From positions 1-23,751 of IMG/VR virus record IMGVR_UViG_3300030102_003732: 23,751 nt of DNA. One strand, given 5' to 3'. Below the pieces are notes generated by a model. The model was not told where the DNA came from, did not search any database, and saw nothing but the letters and a program-made list of their open reading frames with translations. This document shows, one piece after another, positions 5,279-11,391 of this stretch (position 1 is its first letter; every line of letters starts with the position of its first letter). Source of the stretch: a virus. The translations under genes were made by a program, and so were the position numbers.

Positions 5279-5621
5279 TTGTTTCTATATTTTTTATACG
5301 CCAAGAATCAGCAGCATATTTTACTTCTGCTGTTCCTATAGTTTCTGCTACTTTTTTTAATTGCTTTAATTGTTTTTGCATTTGTTGTACATCAGCATCA
5401 GCAGTGTAGTCAAAAGTTTTTCTTCCCCTTACATGTATAAATTGCATTTGTTTATAAACAAGATGTCCTGTATCTGTTTTTAGATAATCAAGATGACCAT
5501 CATTAAGGTATTTTGTAAGTTTGTCATAGATTAGTTTTAACTCTAACTGACATTCTTCCATCTCCTTTTTTAGATGTATGAGGCGAGAAAGATATTCCTC
5601 TGCAAAAATTGGTGCGTTCAT
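5268..5621 (-). CDS. Helical phage protein of unknown function (117 aa)
   Basis: Layout: an N-terminal helix with a heptad pattern (residues 10-40), a small beta segment with LKTDTGHLVYKQMQF and a basic RGRKTF turn (45-70), then a second helix (75-95). This layout faintly recalls Gp157-type phage proteins, but the match is too weak to name it. It is the first gene after the strong promoter at 5643-5671 and its leader element, and leads the operon that ends with the RusA-like gene. No purine-rich ribosome site is present. Confidence 0.55.
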   Translation of the reverse strand: MNAPIFAEEYLSRLIHLKKEMEECQLELKLIYDKLTKYLNDGHLDYLKTDTGHLVYKQMQFIHVRGRKTFDYTADADVQQMQKQLKQLKKVAETIGTAEVKYAADSWRIKNIETNDN

Positions 5622-5624
5622 TTT

Positions 5625-5633
5625 TAAGAGATA
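5625..5633 (-). promoter_or_regulatory. TATCTCTTA leader element
   Basis: Exact copy of the shared 9-mer, 3 bases before the ATG at 5621. With the promoter at 5643-5671 the transcript would begin about 4-6 bases before the element, so here it would be the very 5' end of the mRNA. Confidence 0.55.
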
Positions 5634-5642
5634 ATATAAATT

Positions 5643-5671
5643 AGTATATGTGATACATATAGCACTGTCAA
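5643..5671 (-). promoter_or_regulatory. Strong sigma70-like promoter with operator in its spacer
   Basis: Minus strand: TTGACA (5671-5666), exactly 17 bp, TATACT (5648-5643). The spacer holds GTGCTATATGTATCAC (5665-5650), a near-dyad that matches the spacer of the promoter at 1836-1864. TATATGT/ACATATA (5645-5661) is an exact inverted repeat within it. It drives the 5621-4134 operon. Confidence 0.7.
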
Positions 5672-5677
5672 TAAAAT

Positions 5678-5896
5678 TTATAGTAATGGTTTTTTATAGT
5701 TGTAATATTCTTTCAATAACTCCTCATGATCCATTTTCATCTTTTCAAATATCTTGTTCATATAATTTAAATCCTTTGTACAAAGATTATTACTATCCTT
5801 ACTCATATTTTTTTTAAACTCTTCTTGGAACTCAAGCATTTTCTGTCGATGCTCCTTTAATTTTTTAAGTAATTCTTCTTTTCTTGTTATTGACAT
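5678..5896 (-). CDS. Small charged helical protein of unknown function (72 aa)
   Basis: The product (MSITRKEELLKKLKEHR...) is a Lys/Glu-rich helix throughout, likely a coiled coil. I chose the ATG at 5896, which overlaps the stop of the nuclease gene by 10 bases. A GTG at 5932 would add 12 residues and overlap by 46 bases; neither start has a good ribosome site. It is the last gene of the leftward RHH-nuclease operon; the next promoter begins 7 bases after its end. Confidence 0.5.
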   Translation of the reverse strand: MSITRKEELLKKLKEHRQKMLEFQEEFKKNMSKDSNNLCTKDLNYMNKIFEKMKMDHEELLKEYYNYKKPLL

Positions 5897-6576
5897 AATT
5901 GTTCTGCAAAACTCTTCAATCGTTTCTCCCACATGTTTGCATATGTAATTAAATCTTTGCCTGTCGCATATGCAGGGTATGCAGGTTGATCAGGGTAAAC
6001 ATACAATGCAATACATGTTTCTACATCAATATTGTAATTTTCTTTTAAACAGATGCGATATGCAGCCATCTGACATAATGCTTCACTTGTTATTGCATCT
6101 GTAGGTAAATTCTTCCCAGAATTTTTTGTCTTAAAATCAAACAGACATAATTTTTCTTTCATTATTAACAAGGCATCAAATGTACCAGCAAAAGGGATTA
6201 TACCTTTATCACTGCAAACCATAGATTCTGTTGACAACACCTGTGTTACATGTTTCCAGATTGTACAGGACTGTATATATTCTGCATATTGTTTATATGG
6301 TTCTGCTATCTCTTGTATCTCACCCTGCAAGAACATCTCTGCCCAGTTATGAATAATAGAACCACGTTCTGCTGCTTTGTTCAGTTCGACAACAGGATCT
6401 AAATTTTTATCAAGCTGCTGTTGTTTCCATATATCAATACCATATTTAACAGATTTAGATGCTGTTTTAGAGAGAATATTAGTAACAGAATAATATTTCA
6501 AAGATGGTTTGTCCTCGTTTCTATAATATCTTGCTTCATCTTTAGGATTTATCTGCACAAGAGGTAACTGTTTCAT
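5887..6576 (-). CDS. RecB/Cas4-family PD-(D/E)XK nuclease
   Basis: The 229-aa protein has the full motif set of RecB-type exonucleases. RGSIIHNWAE has H76 on the first helix, E117 follows in STESMV, and GTFD has D134. DFKT gives D147 and K149, and QMAAYR has Q169. Such phage enzymes resect double-strand ends and feed single strands to an annealing protein. The Sak3-like protein encoded just across the divergent promoter region is the obvious partner. Cysteines do not form a Cas4-type iron-sulphur cluster. The ATG overlaps the preceding stop as ATGA. Nuclease assignment is secure; exonuclease versus other activity is inference. Confidence 0.85.
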   Translation of the reverse strand: MKQLPLVQINPKDEARYYRNEDKPSLKYYSVTNILSKTASKSVKYGIDIWKQQQLDKNLDPVVELNKAAERGSIIHNWAEMFLQGEIQEIAEPYKQYAEYIQSCTIWKHVTQVLSTESMVCSDKGIIPFAGTFDALLIMKEKLCLFDFKTKNSGKNLPTDAITSEALCQMAAYRICLKENYNIDVETCIALYVYPDQPAYPAYATGKDLITYANMWEKRLKSFAEQLCQ

Positions 6577-7229
6577 TGCAAGAAACCATCCTTCGCAGTA
6601 AATATACGAGACTGAGGATGTTTTGTTATTTTCTTTTCCTGTACATCAGTATATTTAACAGTGCGGTTGTAATTTATCTGCTGCCACGTTCCTGACATAC
6701 ATGCCTGATCAAGTTGTTCTATTAAAACAGATTCACCTAAATTATCTAATATTTTTTCCAATTCAACCATCTGCAAACTCCACGCCAATCTATTTTTTGT
6801 ACCTTTTTTTACACGCCAGAACGCTGCAATCTTATCAACATAGCTTTTCAATTTATCAGGAATGCTTGTTTCAAAATCATACGGCAAAGGGGGGTTCTTA
6901 GGGTTTTCCTCAGACTCCTTTCCGACATCTTCCCCCAAAACGACGATTGAATTTTTTAAATTTTCTTTTTTAGAAGAAAAATTAGAATCTTCATAGCGTA
7001 CATCTGCTGCGTTTGCAGGTTTTGCACTTTTTGTATTTGTATCGGTATGAATAGATATGTTTTCCGCACCGACACGGTACGCGGGTAGTCTAACCTCCCT
7101 GTCAAGTTTGTCAAGATACTCATGTATTATTAATTTTATAAATGTAGTCATACTAAAGTCTTTGGGTTTTGCTTCGTCTATCCTTTTGGCTGTTTCTTCT
7201 GTAAAAGATACCGTAATTCGTCTGTTCAT
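6573..7229 (-). CDS. Ribbon-helix-helix protein with extra C-terminal domain
   Basis: Residues 1-45 form a ribbon-helix-helix DNA-binding fold: strand RRITVSF, helix ETAKRIDEAK, then a second helix with MTTFIKLIIHEYLDKL. A polar linker (about 60-120) leads to a second folded region (residues 125-218) with IAAFWRVKKGTKNRLAWSLQ and a long helix. This region resembles cyanobacterial proteins of unknown role that I recall (weak evidence). It is first in the leftward operon with the nuclease, opposite the recombinase gene. The 149-bp divergent region holds several dyads (7233-7291) and is the natural operator. A role as autoregulator or replication/recombination factor is inferred. Confidence 0.65.
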   Translation of the reverse strand: MNRRITVSFTEETAKRIDEAKPKDFSMTTFIKLIIHEYLDKLDREVRLPAYRVGAENISIHTDTNTKSAKPANAADVRYEDSNFSSKKENLKNSIVVLGEDVGKESEENPKNPPLPYDFETSIPDKLKSYVDKIAAFWRVKKGTKNRLAWSLQMVELEKILDNLGESVLIEQLDQACMSGTWQQINYNRTVKYTDVQEKKITKHPQSRIFTAKDGFLQ

Positions 7230-7232
7230 TTT

Positions 7233-7291
7233 TGATGCATTTTGATGTAATTTTTACGCATTTTTGTGCAGAAATGTGCGTTTTTGCATCA
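7233..7291. promoter_or_regulatory. Nested inverted repeats in the divergent promoter region
   Basis: TGATGCA (7233-7239) and TGCATCA (7285-7291) enclose ACGCA (7256-7260) and TGCGT (7277-7281). A further 13-bp palindrome, AACAAGTCTTGTT, lies at 7312-7324. The region separates the ribbon-helix-helix gene (left) from the recombinase gene (right), so these are candidate operators. Confidence 0.45.
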
Positions 7292-7343
7292 TTACTTATT
7301 AGCTGTGGAAAAACAAGTCTTGTTAACATATGAAAATATGATC

Positions 7344-7372
7344 TTGACATGATTGTTTGTATTAGAGATATT
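7344..7372 (+). promoter_or_regulatory. Possible promoter for the recombinase operon
   Basis: TTGACA (7344-7349), 17-bp spacer, GATATT (7367-7372, four of six consensus positions). Transcription would start about at the ATG at 7379, giving a nearly leaderless mRNA. The perfect -35 is persuasive, the -10 is weak. Confidence 0.4.
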
Positions 7373-7378
7373 TGTTTT

Positions 7379-8032
7379 ATGAAAATTAACAACCCTAATC
7401 TTGCAGGTGTCATCGAAATCAAAGATGTAAATGAATTACCTACAGGTTTCAAAGCAAAGTATATGGCATGGGCAAAAGTTGCCTCCATATTCAATGAAAA
7501 ATGTCCTGGATGGTCACATCATGTAAAAAGAAACGAACAGGATGGAACACCATTATTTGATGCTCCTGATGGTTCTATGTATTTTATTTTTTACTTTGTA
7601 GATCCAGAAGGTAACAAATATTCTGATTTTATTTATCCCATAATGGGTAATAACAAAAAAGCATTGAAACGTGATTACATTGATGCTAGAGAAGTATCAG
7701 ATTCACAACGCAGAGGTTTTGTAGCACATTGCGCCTTTCAGTTTTCTCTTGGCTATGAACTATGGGCAAAAGAGGAGATAGAGGACAATGAACCTCATTT
7801 GAAAATTGCAGAGGACAAAGTAATTAAAAAAACAAAATATGATTCTGGTGAACTGATTGAAAAAATTATGAACGAGATGAATCATAAAATGAAAAATGAT
7901 GAACAACGTAGATTATGGGTAGTATCAAAAGCTAACCAGTACAAATTACAGGGAGATGGATCTAAACTAAAACAAATGTCTGTTTTTCAACTACGCGACT
8001 GTTTAAAGGAGTTAGAAAATGGAAGGTTCTAA
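7379..8032 (+). CDS. DUF1071/Sak3-type single-strand annealing protein
   Basis: The 217-aa product resembles the DUF1071 (Sak3) group of phage annealing proteins, which coat single-stranded DNA and pair complementary strands. Visible family features are AKYMAWAKVASIFNE near residue 26 and a beta core with DAPDGSMYFIFYFVDPEG (61-78). They continue with IYPIMGNNKKAL (85-96) and the signature VSDSQRRGFVAHCAFQFSLG (106-125). The C-terminus is a charged helix. I start at the ATG at 7379; an ATG at 7349 lies inside the predicted -35. Downstream genes overlap or follow closely (8019, 8174), and the RecB-type nuclease is divergently encoded. This pairing is common in phage recombination systems. Confidence 0.75.
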   Translation: MKINNPNLAGVIEIKDVNELPTGFKAKYMAWAKVASIFNEKCPGWSHHVKRNEQDGTPLFDAPDGSMYFIFYFVDPEGNKYSDFIYPIMGNNKKALKRDYIDAREVSDSQRRGFVAHCAFQFSLGYELWAKEEIEDNEPHLKIAEDKVIKKTKYDSGELIEKIMNEMNHKMKNDEQRRLWVVSKANQYKLQGDGSKLKQMSVFQLRDCLKELENGRF

Positions 8033-8171
8033 AGTTCGTATAAATGCACTGATAGATTTTAAAACCTATATGCATATGCAGCGAGAAGTGCAACAACGAT
8101 ACATTAGTGACGATAAAGTTACTATGTCATCTCTAACAAATGAGATTCTTACAAAAAACTACAAGGATTAA
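8019..8171 (+). CDS. Small ribbon-helix-helix protein (50 aa)
   Basis: The ORF fits a minimal ribbon-helix-helix regulator: strand SKVRINALID, helix FKTYMHMQREVQQRY, turn, helix TMSSLTNEILTKNY. Its ATG lies within the end of the recombinase gene (14-base overlap), with AAAGGAG about 7 bases upstream, and its stop is 2 bases before the next ATG. It could bind the dyads of the divergent region at 7233-7324 as an operon autoregulator (inference). Confidence 0.65.
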   Translation: MEGSKVRINALIDFKTYMHMQREVQQRYISDDKVTMSSLTNEILTKNYKD

Positions 8172-8173
8172 TT

Positions 8174-8467
8174 ATGGCTTACGAAAATTTGTTTTCTGGA
8201 CGTTTAGTATTATTTAATAATGCTGAAAAAAAATCAGACAAATCACCTGATATGGGTGGTACTGTTGAATTTAGTTTGTCAGATGCTATGGCTTTTGCAG
8301 AATGGATTACAGGACAACCTGGTGAAGAAAATTATGCTGGTGATAAAGTTATAAAAGTTCCTGTAAGTGCATGGAATCGTGAGTCAAAAAAAGGAACAGA
8401 TTTTATCTCAGGTCAAATGTCAGTATCAAAACCTATACAAGAGGAACAAGATGATCTTCCGTTTTGA
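8174..8467 (+). CDS. 97-aa protein with SSB-like acidic tail
   Basis: The protein has beta segments (SGRLVLFNN near 8-16, VIKVPVSAW near 59-67, ISGQMSV near 78-84) and a helix (SLSDAMAFAEWI). It ends EEQDDLPF, which matches the acidic tip plus Pro-Phe by which bacterial SSB proteins recruit repair enzymes. It directly follows the annealing-protein gene and the small ribbon-helix-helix gene, with AAGGA before its ATG. A single-strand DNA-binding role is likely by context, but I cannot confirm an OB fold. It is shorter than bacterial SSB, and I recall similar proteins in marine cyanophages. Confidence 0.6.
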   Translation: MAYENLFSGRLVLFNNAEKKSDKSPDMGGTVEFSLSDAMAFAEWITGQPGEENYAGDKVIKVPVSAWNRESKKGTDFISGQMSVSKPIQEEQDDLPF

Positions 8468-8555
8468 TTTAAAGAATAAAATATATAAATTACTGACAAC
8501 AAAACAACAGCAAGCTGTAAAAAGACTTCAGACAAGGCGGTTAGATCCTAGTTAA
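8451..8555 (+). CDS. Possible tiny basic protein (34 aa)
   Basis: This ORF starts inside the end of the SSB-like gene (17-base overlap) in another frame, with AGAGGA 5 bases upstream of the ATG. It encodes a basic helix (MIFRFDLKNKIYKLL...). The ribosome site is good, but it coincides with codons for the acidic SSB-like tail, so it may be accidental. Its TAA overlaps the stop of the convergent gene at 8552. Confidence 0.35.
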   Translation: MIFRFDLKNKIYKLLTTKQQQAVKRLQTRRLDPS

Positions 8556-8689
8556 CTTTTTAATCTGGCTATTTCTGCTCTTAGTCTTTCATTGTCTAAG
8601 GCTAGAATAGCGGAAAGTTGGAATGGATCAGAACAAGTACGAACTTCTTGTCGTAGCTCTTGCAAACGTGTTTTTTCGGACTGCTTCAT
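8552..8689 (-). CDS. Small coiled-coil protein (45 aa)
   Basis: The product (MKQSEKTRLQELRQEVR...) is a charged helix whose C-terminal half, NERLRAEIARLKS, is leucine-zipper-like. GAGG lies 5 bases before the ATG. An upstream in-frame GTG at 8713 is possible but lacks a spaced ribosome site. It is a lone leftward gene convergent with the recombinase operon, the two stop codons sharing TTAA. Function unknown. Confidence 0.5.
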   Translation of the reverse strand: MKQSEKTRLQELRQEVRTCSDPFQLSAILALDNERLRAEIARLKS

Positions 8690-8746
8690 AGCATCCTCTA
8701 ATAACTTTTGCACCCTTATATTAACAAAATATTACACATATTTGTG

Positions 8747-8962
8747 ATGTATTGTCCTAAATGCAATGACCTGTCAAATATCGTTAGTGGTACAAGGCAT
8801 GTAACAAAAAATGTTATTGTAGAAAAAAATCATATTCTAAATATAAATGCAATACGCAGAATTAGAACATGTAAATGCGGTTTTAAATGGATTACATATG
8901 AGGCGATATCTGATGAACCTATAGGATCATTCAACGGTTTTATTCCTAATAAAAGTAAGTAA
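8747..8962 (+). CDS. NrdR-like zinc-ribbon protein without ATP-cone (71 aa)
   Basis: The start MYCPKC, the later RRIRTCKCGFKWITYEAI segment and the spacing between them strongly resemble the N-terminal zinc ribbon of NrdR. NrdR represses ribonucleotide reductase genes and has a CPxC, RRR, CxxC, TYE pattern. Here the cysteines are C3, C6, C42 and C44, so the second knuckle is CxC rather than CxxC. The ATP-cone domain of NrdR is absent. I chose the ATG at 8747 because the motif begins there; a TTG at 8708 would add 13 residues unlike the family. Transcription is rightward and its end overlaps the leftward gene at 8927 by 36 bases. DNA binding is likely, NrdR function is not established. Confidence 0.6.
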   Translation: MYCPKCNDLSNIVSGTRHVTKNVIVEKNHILNINAIRRIRTCKCGFKWITYEAISDEPIGSFNGFIPNKSK

Positions 8963-9271
8963 TGTATTTAATCTAATAACAAAGAACAATGCAATAGATA
9001 TTATTAAATCTTTTAGAATTCTTTTAAGCACCCACCAATGAAATATTTGTTCTTTTTCTTGTTTTGCAATAATTACATGAGCTTCTGCCAGTTCTTGAAG
9101 AGTTGCTGCAAGAATTGCATCTCGTTTTGTATTGTTTCTTACAAGACCTACACAATATTTTTTTAAATATTCAATATCTTCTAATTTTTGTATTTCTCTA
9201 CAACGCATCTCTGTAGAAAGTTGCAGTTCTACAGGAGGCTCTTCTTGAAAAATAATAAATCTATTTTCCAT
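8927..9271 (-). CDS. Helical protein with C-terminal membrane segment (114 aa)
   Basis: The sequence is largely helical (residues 15-80). One hydrophobic segment near the C-terminus (about 88-108, LIISIALFFVIRLNTLLTF) would anchor it in the membrane with a short basic tail. The ATG overlaps the stop of the gene at 9271 by one base (TAATG). Together the pair could be lysis accessory or membrane proteins, but no known holin or spanin family is recognised. Confidence 0.55.
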   Translation of the reverse strand: MENRFIIFQEEPPVELQLSTEMRCREIQKLEDIEYLKKYCVGLVRNNTKRDAILAATLQELAEAHVIIAKQEKEQIFHWWVLKRILKDLIISIALFFVIRLNTLLTFIRNKTVE

Positions 9272-9435
9272 TATGGTCTACCAGGAAACAGTTGTTTTTC
9301 TAAATAGTCAACAGCATGATCATCTAATGTATTTGAAGTCTGTTTACAAATAGATCGTAACAAATCTATTATTAGCTGTTTTACTGCTTTAGAAGAAAAA
9401 AACTTAAGCAGTATTGGTTTTAGTAGGTTTAGCAT
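9271..9435 (-). CDS. Small amphipathic helical protein (54 aa)
   Basis: The product (MLNLLKPILLKFFSSKAVKQ...) has an amphipathic hydrophobic N-terminal helix followed by helices ending LDDHAVDYLEKQLFPG. I recall similar small proteins in marine phages, without known function. AGAGGG lies 6 bases before the ATG at 9435, which fixes this start; a TTG at 9465 has no ribosome site. It leads a two-gene leftward unit divergent from the gene at 9545. Confidence 0.6.
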   Translation of the reverse strand: MLNLLKPILLKFFSSKAVKQLIIDLLRSICKQTSNTLDDHAVDYLEKQLFPGRP

Positions 9436-9482
9436 AAATCCCTCTATACTTTCCAACGATATCAAAATTTGCTAACTTAACA

Positions 9483-9541
9483 AATAACTGCCTTAATGCT
9501 TAGTTATTAACTACGCAATCCCCCATTGAAGGTAGTTATTA
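9483..9541. promoter_or_regulatory. Repeated TAGTTATTA elements between divergent genes
   Basis: AATAACT (9483-9489) and AGTTATT (9502-9508) form an inverted repeat, and TAGTTATTA occurs twice in direct orientation (9501-9509, 9533-9541). They lie in the 109-bp gap between the divergent genes 9435 and 9545 and may be operator sites. Confidence 0.35.
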
Positions 9542-9544
9542 CAT

Positions 9545-9811
9545 ATGGAAGAACAAGAAGAAAAACAAGGTCTAGGAATTATTGGTAACGCAGTGCAGTT
9601 AGTAATACTTGCCTGGTCACTTGGTGTTATTTCTTGGTCATATTTTAATCCAAATCCTATTCGTCAAATTGATACAACTTTTGCTGCTGGACTTCTTAGT
9701 GCCGTGATGTCAAATTATGGACTAAATGTTAAAAAGGCTACTGACAATAAGAAGTTAAAAGGTAAAGTAAACATAGTTGACAACAAGGATTCTAACGTAG
9801 GTATCAAATGA
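9545..9811 (+). CDS. Small membrane protein (88 aa)
   Basis: An acidic N-terminus (EEQEEKQ) is followed by a hydrophobic segment at about 11-33 (IIGNAVQLVILAWSLGVISW). A weaker one lies at about 44-60 (TFAAGLLSAVMSNYG), and the tail is polar. Two membrane spans, small size and a charged tail are holin-like, but no family signature proves this. Its stop overlaps the next ATG as ATGA, coupling it to the three secreted-type proteins downstream. The only upstream purine run, GAAGG, is about 14 bases away. Confidence 0.6.
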   Translation: MEEQEEKQGLGIIGNAVQLVILAWSLGVISWSYFNPNPIRQIDTTFAAGLLSAVMSNYGLNVKKATDNKKLKGKVNIVDNKDSNVGIK

Positions 9812-10323
9812 GAAAGCTTTTACCACTAATTTTATTACTACCAACAGTATCTTTTGCAGATATAACCCAGAAGTTCACAACATCTGCACAGATCACTGTA
9901 GATATGCCATATAGCGTTACGAATAAACTTGGTACGACTTATTCATTATCAGGAAATAATATTACTCCTTCTGTAACTTCTGGAGGATCTACAACATCTG
10001 GAGCTATTGGTGGCTTGAATGTTGGATCGTTAACTGATGGAGTTCCAGCTTTAATTCAAACTGATAAGGCTATTACAAGCGCAGGGTCAGCATTTAGTTT
10101 GACAGAATCAGTAACTATAGGTGACGCCACACCATCTGCTATAACACCATCATCAGGAATCTCTGCTTTACCTCATCTTGGAGGACAGACGACAGTAGGA
10201 TCAGGTGGTACAGCAGGAAATTTAGGCATGACAAGTTTATCCAGTGGAGTTCATACTTGTACAGCAGGGGGTAGTGGTACTAGTTGTATCGGACAAACAA
10301 CTGTAACGATCACCATTGACTAA
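9808..10323 (+). CDS. Secreted-type Gly/Ser/Thr-rich protein, cyanophage-like (171 aa)
   Basis: Residues 1-17 are a clear signal-type sequence (MRKLLPLILLLPTVSFA) with cleavage expected before DITQ. The rest is low in charge and rich in Gly, Ser and Thr, with predicted beta strands. It includes AGSAFSLTESVTIGDA and a C-terminal pair of cysteines (HTC...TSC) in a Gly-rich hairpin. I recall related proteins of unknown function in marine cyanophage genomes, next to structural genes. It may be a virion decoration or an envelope-targeted protein. Coupled by ATGA to the membrane protein upstream. Confidence 0.65.
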   Translation: MRKLLPLILLLPTVSFADITQKFTTSAQITVDMPYSVTNKLGTTYSLSGNNITPSVTSGGSTTSGAIGGLNVGSLTDGVPALIQTDKAITSAGSAFSLTESVTIGDATPSAITPSSGISALPHLGGQTTVGSGGTAGNLGMTSLSSGVHTCTAGGSGTSCIGQTTVTITID

Positions 10324-10753
10324 ATTGTTTTTGCTGATAATAATATTAATACCAGCAAGAACCCTTGCAAATCCTGTTGTGCCTACCTTTCGTACAGGAA
10401 GTCAGACAACAAACTCTACCTCACAAAGTATTATTAATGAGACGATTACAAGCCATCAATACAGAACAGGTTATACATATTCTGCAAGCGGAAATAATAT
10501 AAAAAGTAATGATACAAATGGTTATATCAATCCAACACCACAATCAGACGCAACTCAAACAATTAATAACGTCAACTTCTCTTTTACCAGCCCTACTTTG
10601 GAGAGTGTTCCTAGATGGCAGATAGTAACAGAAGGAGCACCATTTTCTCTACAGGAAACAATAATTTCTCCAGGATTAGACACGATAACTACAATAAATC
10701 GCACGATAAACACCACAACCACCGTAACCGTAGAAGCTACCTTTGGGCAATAG
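10316..10753 (+). CDS. Second secreted-type Thr/Asn-rich protein, TTG start (145 aa)
   Basis: The N-terminus (TKLFLLIIILIPARTLA, then NPVVP) is signal-like and close in style to its two neighbours. The mature part is Thr/Asn/Ser-rich beta sequence with a repetitive C-terminus (TITTINRTINTTTTVTV). No ATG exists near the start: TTG at 10316 (8-base overlap with the previous gene) or TTG at 10325 must serve. No family is recognised; the shared layout suggests the three genes arose or act together. Confidence 0.55.
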   Translation: MTKLFLLIIILIPARTLANPVVPTFRTGSQTTNSTSQSIINETITSHQYRTGYTYSASGNNIKSNDTNGYINPTPQSDATQTINNVNFSFTSPTLESVPRWQIVTEGAPFSLQETIISPGLDTITTINRTINTTTTVTVEATFGQ

Positions 10754-11328
10754 CTCTAATCCTCTGCCCTACAAGGGTTTTGGCTAATACAACTGTTGCA
10801 AGTCCTAGTTCAAATGCACAGGGTACAGTCAATAATAATGCAACGATGATCGCTCCACAATCAACACCTCAGTTTCGTATGTCACAGGGTATTGTCTGCT
10901 CTTCTCCTAGTCTTACAATTACTCCTTATGTGACAGATGCGTGGTCATTCAATCGACCCATAGAAACTGTTACCAGACAGAATATTTATGACGAAGATAC
11001 TGGAGCGATTAAGTATGTGCAGGAGACACCAAGATTTGAAAAAGATAATTATAACTTGAACTATGGGATTTCAGCACAGATTAGTATTCCGTTAGGTAAA
11101 GCACCTGACTTATGTTTAAAAGCAACAGAAGTAAATATAAAAAATCAAGAATTACTATACCAAAAACAGTTGCTTGAAGTTGCACTTTTTAGATTACAGG
11201 TGTGTGGAGAACAGGCAAGGAAAGGTGTTACTTTCGTTGGAAAATACGCAGAGATTTGTGAAGGGATAAAAGTAACAGTACCACCAAATCAAGTTATACC
11301 ACATACTCATAAAATAAATAAAAAGTAG
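10615..11328 (+). CDS. Third secreted-type protein with long overlapping N-terminus (237 aa)
   Basis: A signal-like segment (YLWAIALILCPTRVLA, residues 42-57) precedes the mature part. That part has strands (SLTITPYVTDAWSF; LNYGISAQISIPLGKAP), a helix (IKNQELLYQKQLLEVALFRLQ) and four cysteines. The strand followed by a helix and C-terminal cysteines could be an outer-membrane or envelope-associated fold, but I know no family. The only standard start giving this frame is the ATG at 10615, with GGAGAG 9 bases upstream. It adds a 41-residue His/Asn/Arg-rich extension and overlaps the previous gene by 139 bases. A non-standard start closer to residue 42, or a frameshift from the preceding gene, are alternatives. 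Confidence 0.55.
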   Translation: MADSNRRSTIFSTGNNNFSRIRHDNYNKSHDKHHNHRNRRSYLWAIALILCPTRVLANTTVASPSSNAQGTVNNNATMIAPQSTPQFRMSQGIVCSSPSLTITPYVTDAWSFNRPIETVTRQNIYDEDTGAIKYVQETPRFEKDNYNLNYGISAQISIPLGKAPDLCLKATEVNIKNQELLYQKQLLEVALFRLQVCGEQARKGVTFVGKYAEICEGIKVTVPPNQVIPHTHKINKK

Positions 11329-11359
11329 GCAAGGTTCACTAGAAAAACCAAGCCTACTT
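11317..11359. terminator. Two-part hairpin between convergent operons
   Basis: AAGTAGGC (11323-11330) and GCCTACTT (11352-11359) form the outer stem. Then come AA/AA and a GGTT/AACC inner stem around a 9-base loop. Reading leftward, TTTTTATTT follows, so it best serves the tail operon; its stem contains the stop codon of the rightward gene ending at 11328, so it may also end that transcript. Confidence 0.7.
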
Positions 11360-11391
11360 CCTGTTATTAATAACTTTAATATTATATAAGA

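Noticed and set aside
7153-7494. A 113-codon leftward frame across the divergent region
   Set aside because: It overlaps the recombinase and the ribbon-helix-helix gene in other frames, spans the promoters and has no family features.
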